Made by a program: the position numbers and the translations under genes
The notes under the pieces: generated by a model
What the model was told of the DNA's origin: nothing
Databases searched by the model: none
Seen by the model: only the letters and a program-made list of their open reading frames with translations
Source of the DNA: Mesodorylaimus sp. YZB2_4
Taxonomy: Eukaryota > Nematoda > Enoplea > Dorylaimida > Dorylaimidae
Length of the DNA stretch: 64,000 nucleotides
NCBI GenBank assembly: GCA_030248295.1
Contig: JASANH010000796.1
Location: forward strand, 101,379-165,378
Reading direction: 5' to 3'
Part shown: positions 46,016 through 56,683 of the stretch, piece by piece
Layout of the letters: each line of letters begins with the position of its first letter
How positions within the stretch are numbered: the stretch's first letter is position 1

Positions 46016-46895
46016 TTTTCAATAATTTTGGCTTAATTTTCTGAAAAGGAAACGCGACTTTCGTGTAGTTCATGACTTTCATCAAAACAAGAAAGTCAGA
46101 AATGGCAGTTCGGATGACTGAGCGAATACGAAACTAGCCTTTCAAAAATCAGGCATAAACAAACACAAACTGTTCACTAGGCACGTATGCAGGTGCAGCT
46201 TACCTCGCATCGACTTTATAAAAACTAGAGCCAGAAACAGCACGTGTTTAATGGACTACCAGCATCCGATGCCAAACACTCTTCCAGTTAGCTGGGACCA
46301 CCAGCCAGACGGAATCTTGCAGAGCAAGCCTATGCAACGATAAACCGCCCAGGCCCGACTATGCGCTGCGCTGGAGACGTATGCTCCGCTTCCGGTGCGA
46401 ACTGGTTCTAGTGTCAGCTGACACCAGATCAAAGGGCGATACGCAGTCGAGAAGGTAGAAGAAGAGAAACCTGTCGCGCAATCGACAACAAAACACAATT
46501 CGAGCATTTCTGAAATTATTAGGCTGCATATTATAGGATACGGGGATATACAAAAACTAACTTGAAAAGAAAGCATAGTAAATCTGGCCAGACAATCTGT
46601 GTTGCTCAGTTGCAGTATGAGCCGTCCAGTGAATGCGCGAAAAAGCGCCACGTAGCGTCACAAAAATTAGTTAGCTCTTTAAAATTAGTATCCATATGAT
46701 ATGTCATGGCTTATTCGACGCAGAATTTACCATACTGCTTCAATTGTTGCTAATAAAAATCTACAAAAAAAAGAATCTTTGACTTTGTGGAATAAGCTGT
46801 ATGAATTCGTACCACTAGGCACAGGTAAATTATACCTTTTTCAATTAAAAAACGTGGTGCTTGTCTACTTGGTTTAGCCATCTACACATACCGCT
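46016..46895. other. Upstream of GLDC; no gene seen
   Basis: It must contain the GLDC promoter. A 131-codon minus ORF at 46256-46651 has no domain or splice support and is not called. Confidence 0.3.
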
Positions 46896-46899
46896 TTTA

Positions 46900-47720
46900 A
46901 CTTCTTCAAGCCACAGCGGGTGTTGCGATTGCGCGACAGAACCAATTATCAGGACGATTTGGAGCTGCCGCAACCACGTCCGGATGTCAAACCTGAATTC
47001 CGATCTCATTCACAACGCAATGCCCAGACCCTTCGCCATGTAACCGCGTCATCTCCTCAAAGTTCGCAGTCAGCATCAATATCTTTAGCTGGCAGCAGTA
47101 GTGCCCAGACATCTCGAGATTCGCAGCGCCAGACAGTCGAAAGTGAATTGATACGTGATCAACAACGTGCGGCTGTACAAGGGGCAATTCGCCAAATCAC
47201 AGCCAAAGGACATACTGCAGAACTTGGGCCAAAACGATGTCTGGATCCTAATAGACTGGGCCATGAAATTCCTGCCCAGACAGGGCATCGAGAGCCAAAC
47301 AGATTGGAACAGTATGCCCAGGCAATTGCGTGAATGTAAAAGACTTGACTAAAAGTGTGCTTCTGCATACAGGTATAGAAAAAAGGGGATCAGCTGGCAT
47401 ATTTCTGTTGCCTATATACGCAACCCAGCCACCAATGAGTTTTCTGCGCGGACAAATGTCCACATTTTCGAAGCGGTATGGTCACAAATGCCTGCTCATT
47501 TGTACTGAAGTCTGTGCACATGTACTGTAGGACTGTAGGTACCGCAAGATCCGGAGACTGTAATCGCTGTGATCGAGGAAGTGATCAAGCGCGTCAAGCA
47601 TGATCGTGTGAAATTGCAGAACGTCTAGCGACAATGCAAGTAAGTTTTACAAGCCATCACTACTACCGGTTTCGGTAATCTTACAGACAGAATGTGCTTG
47701 TGCTTTCACAGTCTGTTACC
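46900..47720 (+). pseudogene. Transposase-like pseudogene with WAMKFLP motif
   Basis: The plus strand carries the pieces of a conserved protein found as uncharacterised, repeat-associated ORFs in many invertebrate genomes: LYKGQFAKSQ, DVWILIDWAMKFLPR with ESQTDW, YRKKGISWHISVAY, FSARTNVHIFEAVW, PETVIAVIEEVIKR and SSDNASKFYK. The order is right, but the frame changes between blocks and stops intervene, with no intron phases that fix it. The Asp in DWAMKF and in SDNA are candidate metal-binding residues; that is inference. Dead copy. Confidence 0.6.
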
Positions 47721-48655
47721 ACTCGGGTCTGGTGCATGTAAATACATTTACCTGGGTTAAAGCGCAAATGCTTATAATTATCAATCTCGTGTCTTTACTG
47801 AGCATCTGAAACCCTACACTAGCGAAATCGTTCTAAAACAGGCCTTTTTACAATAAGTCGCAAAAGTCGCAAATTTGAATTTCCCGCGCTTTAGTCGAAC
47901 TTTAGTTCTCGTTCAATATCTCGGGCAAAAATCAACGAGTTCAAGCGCGAAAAAACCATTTTAAAGCTTTTTTCAAGGGCTACAAGATTGGCTATCACTG
48001 ATAAACGCGAGTAATCGACAGGCAGGATTATCGACCATGATTAGCTAAAATTGCCGAAATGGGGCGCAGTTATCGGCCATGTGCACAATAACTGTGGTCC
48101 GTAGTGCGGAAATTCGTTTTGTTTTGTGATGTAGTGACACAAGGCTACTATTTCGATGAAAAAAACAGGGAGACTTAGCTTTTATAATTCACCCAACCCA
48201 TAATCGATTATGTGCCTGATCACGGATAATCGCGAACGGTTTTTTCAAATATCTCATGAACGGTTACAGCTAGGCTAATTTTAAAAAAAGATTCGGACTC
48301 CTTGAAATGTTGTCGTCATTTCTATATTTTTAAAATTGTTCTACACCCTCAAGTAAGCAAGTTATGATTTTTTGACTAAAAGCGACCACTTTTTACCTTA
48401 AAAGTGCTATATTTCCATATATAGGCATATTAGGAAAATTTTACTTCGGCGAAGACAATCAGTTTTGTGAGTACTTTCGATAGAGCAAATAAAAAAGGGG
48501 GGTCAAAGAAGTCGACTGGCCGAGTATATTTCGTATGGGTCGAGTCTCTCAGAAACCCTCTCTTAAGCTGTAAAGGAGAGGCCATATCCGATTCGCCTTT
48601 ACGTTGCCTGAATACGACTTTTTACAATTTTTGTAGGTTGGGTCCCGCGCCAGTT
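47721..48655. other. No gene seen
   Basis: AT-rich with several TTTTT/AAAAA tracts. No coding or repeat structure that I can support. Confidence 0.3.
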
Positions 48656-48790
48656 TACTGACAAAATAATGTACTGAACAAAACATCCTGGACAAAATAT
48701 ACTGACCTCAAAGTATACTGAACCAAAATATATACTGAGTCATTTCATACTAAGCAAAAAAATTGTCCATAAAACGGAGCAAAATATACT
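48656..48790 (+). repeat. Short reiterated CAAAATATACTGA motif
   Basis: About eight imperfect copies of ACTGA-CAAAATAT occur in 135 bp just upstream of the MULE transposase fragment. It resembles the subterminal arrays of the inverted-repeat elements, but I found no inverted partner. Confidence 0.4.
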
Positions 48791-49110
48791 AAATGCTTTT
48801 CCTCGATTGACACGACGAGACTGCATCTTTCATCATAATCAAGCGGTTTGGCGGCGCGTGCAAGCTTTGGGTCTGCAAGAACGATATCAAAACCACGCTG
48901 ATTTTGCCGCTCAAGTGAAGCTATTGCCAGCCTTGGGATTCTTACCAACAGCTGACGTCATCAAAGCCTTCGAAATTTTATCAGAATTGACTATCTCGCT
49001 GCGGAAATCGATTAATTGGTTGACTATTTTGAAGACACTTGGATTGGACATCTCCGTGGCAACGCTCGCCGCGTCACTTCCCCACAGGACTTCCAACCCG
49101 TTTTGCCTAT
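48790..49110 (+). pseudogene. Mutator-like (MULE) transposase fragment, frameshifted
   Basis: The plus strand encodes the segment after the DDE core. DCIFHHNQAVWRRVQALGL is followed by LLPALGFLPTADVIKAFEIL, matching the family pattern (C-x-FH-x-NQAVWR, then LAF-P...V..AFE). The next expected block, DYFEDTWIGHLRG, is in another frame and preceded by a stop, so the copy is dead. Only about 100 residues survive. This shows that autonomous MULEs have existed in this genome, relevant to the 10-bp target duplication at 11.9 kb. Confidence 0.7.
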
Positions 49111-49848
49111 AGCAGTCATGGTATGATAAGCGAGGCCGTGGGTGACCACGCCATATTCACAAACGTCCTTTCCGGTAGGGTCACTTTCGGCAAAAGTATT
49201 CCTTTCCGGCCCAAAGAAACACTATGCAAAGAGAAGCTCTAAAGCGGTCTCCTCTCACAGTAGCTTCCTTCTTTGCGTCTTCGCAAGGAGCACCTCCATA
49301 GGTGGGAGGGCATCCTGGACTGGACACCGACTTCCATGGACGATGGCGGGTGGGCTTTGAAACATATCACTGTTCGACAGCTGAGACTGTATGCTCGTAG
49401 GACCCTGACACTGCCGGTGAGTCACCCACGGCCCGGCGTACAAGGCGGAGGTCAGCGTGGGTTTCTGGTTCGCAAAGTGACCTCCATCACTGGCGATTGA
49501 GCCTGGAGCCCAGCCACTCGCTCTAAGCAATATGGGTAGAAGAATGCCTAACCACTTACTGCAACACCGCGGCTGCCGCTACTGAATACAAGTTGCAGGA
49601 AATAGAAAATTTGAGTCGTAATCGTCATTGCCACACATTGCAGGTGTGAGCGGATGATCCTTACCTGCGCTCATACTCATACGTACTTTACTCACCGCCC
49701 AAGCAAATACATGCACTCTAGGAGCGAGAAACAGAGGACTAAGAACTTGATGTAAATTCAAAGTAGTCGGTGGTCGGCCCCGTGCCTTATTCTATGCCAA
49801 CAGAGAGTTAGCATGTATGTTTTCTTATTTTAATAATTATGGTTGCAG

Positions 49849-50276
49849 TTTCTCTGTGAATTCGATACCCCCACGGCCTTCCACTGCAGTCATCTTTCAA
49901 GATCGTCTCATGCAAACATGCTCACCAACGGCTCGACTCTTCAACTGTGGCTCATTTTACCTGCACTGATTGAATATTGTACTCACATCTTGAAAAGGAA
50001 TGTTGTCGTGCACTACCTGTGAACGAGCTGACGGTCACACCCTTATAGGAAATTCTGAAAACTCACCCCTGTTTGGCTTACAATTCACTCATCAGTCCCC
50101 TCTTCAGAAGGTTATTCCATGAGCATGTTCCACCAAGAAGAACATCGCCAACCCTTAAGTCGAACTTCGCAAATCCAAAAATTATTACTTGTCCCAAGTG
50201 CAAAAGAAAGCTCTCTGCAAAATATCAGAGGCGTCTGGCAACTGGTCTGCAGTACATAGCTTCTAAAGTCCTGTGA
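49849..50276 (+). CDS. Two 3'-terminal exons of an unrecognised gene
   Basis: Exon 49849-50018 follows a ttgcag acceptor and ends in a GTGAAC donor (phase 2). Exon 50096-50276 starts after atcag with a matching phase and ends at a stop. Together they give 116 residues, including LWLILPALIEYCTHIL, RRLFHEHVPPRR and a CPKCKRKL zinc-knuckle-like pair. The phase match supports real coding, but the 5' exons were not found and no family is recognised. The MULE fragment upstream is a possible source, so this could be the tail of a transposon gene. Confidence 0.4.
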
Positions 50277-50620
50277 ATTTTCGAATTCCTCTGGACTTTC
50301 TGGGGGTTTTTGAGGGGGAAAACCTGAAACCCGCGTGCCTGAAGCCTAAAGCCGAAGCCTGAAACCCGAAACCCGGAATCCGAGTTTGGAAAGAACCATG
50401 CGCGGTTTTCCTTACCGCAGAAAAATTCAAATATCCGCGGGACTTAAGGCGCAGAGCACTGGTAGCCTTTGGCCAGAAACCTCTAATTTCACAAAGCGCT
50501 TTCTTTTTTTACCTAGAAGCATTTCACAGTTTTTGGTTTTGCAAAGGTCGACTTGGCGGCTGGCGATGTTCTCGTGTAAGAAGGCTGAATGACTTAGGGG
50601 CTCAGCGCGTAGAGGACTGC

Positions 50621-51315
50621 TGTAACCAGCGCACCCAGGCGGCGGGAGATAGTCCGACTGGAGACAGGCAAGTCTCGTGACTATACCTGCTCTAGAAACA
50701 TCAACCGAAGAGGTTGACGTCCCAGCCAGGGGAGCCTATCGATTACTCCCGACCGCCAGGCGTGCTGGTCACATTCCTCCCACCGTTGGAAAAATGGCGT
50801 CCCCGCCATTCTCCAACTGGGAGAACCAACACCCCAGTGGTGGTGCCTTATCAGCGCTAGGTGTTCCACCCACCGTCGCGCTAAGGCGCACCAAACGCTC
50901 GCCGAACCTCCTCCTCCCGCGTAGGTAATAGCGGAGTAGGTTTCGCCCGCTGGCCCCTGGTGCCTCAGTGTAGGCAACCCAGACCGAAGTCTGGCAGGGA
51001 GTACACCTGCAGGGAGCCCCGGGCCACAGTAAGCGCAGGCGCGCCAGTCCGGCATTCACCACAACCACCCGGGCTAGCACACTAGTCCATAAGGGGCTTA
51101 CATCCGAAGAAGGCCCGTTGGTTCGTGACGCCAGTGTAACCAGCGCACCCAGGCGGCGGGAGATAGTCGAGACCGATGTCTCTAAGCAAAAAGCTCCCAC
51201 TGGAGACAGGCAAGTCTCGCGACTATACCTGCTCTAGAAACATCAACCGAAGAGGTTGACGTCCCAGCCAGGGGAGCGTATCGATTACTCCCGACCGCCA
51301 GGCGTGCTGGTCACA
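50621..51315 (+). mobile_element. Pair of family B elements bracketing 360 bp
   Basis: Copies at 50621-50773 and 51135-51315 are near-identical over most of their length (the first lacks about 28 bp) and in direct orientation. Both begin TGTAACCAGCGCACC and end GCTGGTCACA. The 361 bp between them includes a GTTGGAAAAATGGCG / CATTCTCCAAC dyad. The outer flanks share CTGC, so the pair could have moved as a unit, although recombination between copies could explain it too. Confidence 0.65.
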
Positions 51316-51505
51316 CTGCTACCGAAAAACTGATGTAGCTAGGCATATACTAAGCAACATAGCTACAGTAGGTGCCTGGGAGACAAAGGAACGATCTTTG
51401 ATAGATCTGACGAAAGCAGTTGACGTGTTGCCTGCATGGCTAAAGTTCTATCCCACGCAACTCTATCTGGGCTAGGGCGCATCTTCTAGATCATTCGATG
51501 CTTCT

Positions 51506-51664
51506 CTATATATTCGTGCAGCACTGGGCTTGTTCGCAGTACGATTCGTCGGAGGCTTCACAGATACAACCAGGCAAAGTCACGTCGTGTGGCTGTTTCA
51601 CCGAAATCAACGCCGTTCCCTTCTCAGATACTTGGTGCCAGTTCAAAACAGTGGTATATACATG
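51506..51664 (-). CDS. Possible last exon of a small Cys-rich protein
   Basis: A cttacag acceptor (minus strand) opens 52 residues with six Cys near the end (CICEASDESYCEQAQCC) and a stop. The frame is in phase 0 with the acceptor. The pattern would suit a secreted peptide or Ly6-like tail. No upstream exon with a signal peptide was found. Confidence 0.3.
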   Translation of the reverse strand, partial: HVYTTVLNWHQVSEKGTALISVKQPHDVTLPGCICEASDESYCEQAQCCTNI

Positions 51665-51699
51665 CTGTAAGTGACCATGGCTGTAATATTTGTTATAGG

Positions 51700-54200
51700 T
51701 CATGAAAACATGGCGCTACCTCATTTTTAGATTTGCTATTCTAACTAGCCACCCCTATGACAGCTGAGGCACAACTATTTCCTCAACGTTTCTGTTCAAC
51801 TTAGGCGCCTTGCAGAGGTTCTCATCCCCTAAAGAGGTGGAGAGTATGCTGCCCGCGAGCCGCAGATCCACCATGGTTGTTCGTTAAAACATTCTGCTGT
51901 CCACACATCATTTTATAAAATTTTTGGTTTTGAGCTAGCCAGCAGGCAAACAGCAGCGTCACTCTGTGCGCCTACATTGAAAGCACCTCTACTCGAGGGC
52001 ATCCTAAACCAGATATGTTCCAGCTTCGTAAGGCGATGTAGGCGAGTTCTGAACCCTGTGGGTGTTCGACAACCGGTACTGCCTTCTTGATCTCCATCTC
52101 TCCCTTGGGAGCCCCTATACAGCACTGGGTGAGTCATAGCGAGAGTCTGTCGCTCGCAAACTGATCTCCATCACCAGGTATTGAAGGCGCGTGGGAGTTG
52201 AAACAGACGCGTGGCAGTTGACGTGTTGCCTACATGGCTAATAAAAAAGGGTTCACCTAACATGTATTTGACCTAAGTCAGGTCGTGAAATGTGCAAAGA
52301 ATTCGCTTAGCGATGCTACACTGCAAAGTACGGGGTCCTTTTAGAAGAATTTCGTGCTGTGGCTTTAGGCGGCTCAAATTAGATGGTAGCTGGCGCAATC
52401 GCAGGCATCCCTTTACCTATGGGAGAGGGAGCAGCAAATACAGTCTCATACGTCTTTGCATTAGAATACTTTGCACAACAGAGGCAGGTAGGACAGAGTG
52501 TCTAGCTTCACAGTAAATCATTGGTTTTACGTGGACTGTACAAATACATGAATGCGCGCTCTTGTGCTGCTCACTTGTAGTGATAAAAAGAGTTATGGCC
52601 TAACCGGTTGCTCATTAGCTAGGTCTCATTTATGCGTCTAATCAGTTTTGGGCCTGTTTCTTCTTTGGTTCATGTTGGTGCCTTTTTCCTGCTCACTCTC
52701 TGTTGCTGCCTGCGCAGAGAACAGCCGCCATCTCTTCGTCCCTTGTCTTCGGGTTTACCGCGCCCCCCCCCCCCCCCCCCCCCGTGGCAAGGTAGGATAC
52801 CTACACGACTACACACTCTTGAAAGGGGAAGGGGATATGAGCGAGACAGCCAACGTTGCAATTACTGTTGACATATGCAGATATCTAATCGATATGAATG
52901 TGATAAATATCGATATTAGATCAGAAGAATGGAAAACTGTTTCTACGCTGTCGTGAGGGCGCCAGATAGAAAATAAGGTGGTGTGGTTCTACAAGACCAC
53001 GTGACACCATACGTTTGTAGCAGATCATGTAACTCGCATCTAATCGTGAAACTGGCCTTTTCCAGATCCATTAGGGTGTCCAATGTAGCACATGTGCCAC
53101 CGACAACAACATCTCAACAACCAGCTGATGTCACAAGGAAACAAAATTTCGTAACTACGCGGGATTGATCAACCGAAAGATTTTCCAAAATTTGTTTCTG
53201 TTTAGGCTTCATTCATACTAGGGGTGCAAGGGTGAAAGTCCCGACCATGTCTTTTCTTTTGCTAAAATTCTCGAACTGAGCGGCCGAAACCAATATATAA
53301 TTTGGTGTGGACTAGTTGGGGAAGGAGCGTACCAAAAATATTTTGAAATCTTTACTGGTTATTCTCCTCTGGGCAGGAGCGTGCCCAGAGAACAATAGCC
53401 TGAAACAGACAGAAAGACATGCAAGATCCGCTGCTTTGTATTCAGCATTACTCAGGGTCTAATTAATAGCACCTACTGTAGCGTGGTCGGTGACACAAAT
53501 GAGGCTAGTTGTCATGGTTCATTTGTCAACCCTAAAATCGCGAGTGCATGTAACCAGCCAGTAGCCAGGCAGGACCTTCCTTGATCACCTTTTGTCAGCC
53601 TGGCTGGACTAGCCTGCTGCCCTCAAAACCACTTTTCCCAGTTTCATTTCATGAATTTTTGCCAATAATATTTATGTAGTAGGTGTAGCCGCTGGTCACC
53701 ATGGGCTAAATAGTCAACTCAACTCTACTGTAGGTCTACCACAACTGCCTAAAATACTTCATTCCAATAACACTAATCTGGAAATCTAAATTACCTCAAT
53801 ATCGAAATCTGAAATCGATATTTATCTATATCTTTTCAGAGATATCCAAATCCATATGCATATTTTAATGGGATGTCGTAGCCCTCTTGCCTCTTACCTC
53901 GATATGAAAAACCATCAAGTGTTCCATCTTTTTCTAGCCTCCCTGCAACCTTAGGTTCGACTTGTCAACACGACAAGTAGAGAAGACTCTCCCAGACTGT
54001 TTCCAGTATCAGCATTTTTTGAACACCTGCTATTCTCTAAGCTCTCTTCCAAGCAGAAAACTCAGAAAACTTAAAACAGCATATTTCTTTTCAATTAAGA
54101 ATATAATATTTCTTTCCAATTGGAGGGTCATCTGGATGCCATAAGCCTCAGCAAGAGACAGATTTAAGAAAGATTGATGATGTTTTTGTTTCAATAGAAA
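51700..54200. other. Long stretch without a supported gene
   Basis: It contains a C21 run at 52763-52783 and many short ORFs, but no domain, splice-consistent exon or recognised repeat. Confidence 0.3.
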
Positions 54201-54215
54201 TCTCGGACAAAAAAA

Positions 54216-56058
54216 ATGAGAACATTGATATATCTGGTATTTATAATGCAGTTAATCAGTAAGTGGCGTAATTTTTTATTTTCTTCTGATATCCTTGATA
54301 TTTACGACTTTAAGATTGTGTAACCGCTTTGAAATGCCATTGCGATGGGTGCAAAAACGAGACCTGTATTGGATCCTGCTCGATAAGTGTTGGATGCGGC
54401 TTTGATAGTATGTGAAGAAAATTTAACTTCAAGATTGCGAAAGAAAAAGGGGAAGAAGAAGCAGGAGCAGGTGGCCTTTTCACCGGGTGATCAATATCGA
54501 ACATATTTCTAAAGTTTGATTTGTAGGAAGTCCTGTTAGGCATACGGTAAAAAAACTTTGGCGAATAAGAAGTTTTCAAGGGGAGCTCGAACACATGACT
54601 GCTGTGCACCCCCTCTTCTTCAAACCATTCGGACATTTGCAAAGTCTTAATGGGATAACTAGACATAGCGTAGTCAAAATCGAGTCAAATCTAAGAATTC
54701 ATGTTATCAGGCGATATGTTGATGAATCTTTTATAACTTCAGGTAAACACTCTGTGAGAAGGCTCTGCTCGGATAAAGTATATCCTGATCAGTGCACGTA
54801 CGGCCTAGCTCCTTGCAAGGCTTGTTATTGCAATAAAGATTATTGCAATAAGGATGCTCCATCGTACAAATGCTACCACTGCAAAGGAGACGACCTGCAA
54901 TGCCGAGCGGAATCCAAATATAGCGAGCGCTGCCCAGGTGTTACCTGCATTTCTATTGTCTGCTCTATCGGACGCCCAGGTAAAGTGCAGTGTTGTCTCG
55001 TTTAGAAAGTTTTATCACAAACCTCTGATCAGTGTGAAAGTCTGAGAGTTTAAAAAAAATTCAATGCCACCTTGTCACCAAAGCTGATTGTTTCTATGCG
55101 TGAGGTCCCTCAAGGGTATAGCATCACCATTGTTGTTCATGTATGTAAAAACAGGAGACGTAATACAGGCTGGTCTGCATCCTGTCCTGTAGCATTGCAG
55201 CAAAAGATTATTCAGGTAAATAAGTCAGCTTAGCATAAGAGAATTGCAAAATTGAACCAAGCGAGGATTCAAAAAAACGTACAGTAGTATTCTTTAAATT
55301 CAGCTCGACTTTCACTTGGTGGATGGATGGTTAACTTAGTGATGCGCGGAATAATACAGATGCTGGATGGTCGAGCTGCTAAAAGGCTTTCTTTGGCATA
55401 GAATCTTCCCACGTCGCTTGTTTCTACTTCATACAGATAAAGCTACGTTGCAGGAGGGCCAACTAGAATTCGCAGCATGAAGGGATGTTCCAGCGAAAGT
55501 CTGCAGGATGAGTGCACGGATGTGGATGAAAGCGCAGCGAAGCAACTGTTGGACGACATAGAGCTGAAAGGCATGATTATCCAATGCAGAAGATGCGCTT
55601 GTAATGGAAATCGTTGCAATAAGAATTTTCCCTCTGCCAACTTCACATTTGAAGTGGCCACTACTAGGAATACAGAGATAGCCTCTAACAATACAGAGAT
55701 AGGCTATAACTATACAGATATCGCCCCTAATAATACAGAGATAGTCCCTGATAACACAGAAATAGTCCCTGATAATACAGAAATAGTCCCTAATAACACA
55801 GAAATAGTCCATGAAAATACAGAGATCGCCCATAAAAATACAGAAATAGTCCCTAAAAATACAGAAATAGTCCCTAAAAATACAGGGATCGTCCCTAAAA
55901 ATACAGGGATCGTCTATAAGAATACCCCAAAGGGCACCGAAGTCACGCCGCCGGCTTTGAAAGATGCCACCGATTCCTCTGAAGGGTCTTCTCTGAGCTC
56001 TAACTTCAGTTTCACGATCGCTGTGGTCATTATGAGTTTTATTTTTATCTGGCTATGA
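54216..56058 (+). CDS. GPI-anchored protein with two Ly6/three-finger domains and a repeat stalk
   Basis: Four exons (54216-54258, 54315-54407, 54743-54979, 55454-56058) all join in phase 1 and give 325 residues. Exon 1 is a signal peptide (MRTLIYLVFIMQLI). Domain 1 spans LKCHCDGC to CYCNKDYCN; domain 2 spans YKCYHCKGDD to CACNGNRCN. Both end with the C-x4-CN hallmark of the Ly6/uPAR/activin-receptor-type fold. A stalk of twelve 7-residue repeats (NTEIVPD and variants) follows, then a short Ser/Thr linker. The C-terminal hydrophobic tail (FTIAVVIMSFIFIWL) stops with no cytoplasmic residues, as in a GPI signal. Location on the outer cell surface is inferred; the ligand is unknown. Phase-1 borders on every module fit exon shuffling of extracellular domains. 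Confidence 0.86.
55669..55920 (+). repeat. 21-bp coding minisatellite (7-residue stalk repeat)
   Basis: Twelve in-frame units of about AATACAGAAATAGTCCCTGAT encode NTEIVPD-type heptads. Where the preceding residue is Asn the junction makes an N-N-T glycosylation sequon (three sites, plus one N-Y-T). Later units shift to NTGIVPK, so the 3' end is diverging. Confidence 0.9.
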
Positions 56059-56683
56059 GAGACACAATTGACCAAGTAACTAATGCTTCTAAGAATTGTT
56101 AGGGAGCTTTAAAAAAAGTATTTTCTGTAATTTCTGTCATTGGCCTCTTTTTTTAAAGTGGGAGTCAGTTATGATGATGTACAACTTTGCTTTTCGCTTG
56201 CTGTTAAAGAATCTCTGTTTTATCAAATAACTGTATAGCTGCCTTCATACTGCGGAATTTGCGATTCTTTCAGTCACCTGCTTTTCTTTACCAAACGTGA
56301 GTTGATGATTAGTTTTTTCTAAGTTTGTCAGATTGAAAACTACTGAAGAGGAACTGGAAATATTCAAAAATCTGGTCTGATGATGAGTTTATACAGGACA
56401 TTTTAAAAGTTAATTTGAGCTTGGTTTGCAATGTCGCAATAATGTGCATCATTTCTGTGTGCTTCTGTGTTTTTCGATGAAAAGGAATAGTAAACTAAAC
56501 TTGGGATTCAGTGATTGTATAAATTTCTGTATGTTTGTTGTTTGTTGTTTGTTGTTTGTTGTTGTCTTGCAAAACTGATCGTAAGTGGTCGTCGGACTCA
56601 GTAACATCATAACAAAAATGTTATGATGATGTGTTGTGGTTTGAGGGTTATGGGGGCGTGTTATGCGTTCACCCCAGTGCGGG
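56059..56683. other. 3' flank with (TTTGTTG)n
   Basis: A TTTGTTG heptamer is repeated about four to five times at 56532-56566. No gene seen. Confidence 0.5.

Noticed and set aside
46256..46651. 131-codon minus ORF upstream of GLDC
   Set aside because: No recognisable domain or splice context. It crosses the probable GLDC promoter region.
52632..52956. ORFs across the poly-C tract
   Set aside because: Both frames depend on a C21 homopolymer giving poly-Pro. No other support.
55429..55833. Minus-strand repeat protein (YFCIIRD units)
   Set aside because: Antisense of the Ly6-protein stalk repeats; the plus frame has signal peptide, Cys motifs and splice phases.
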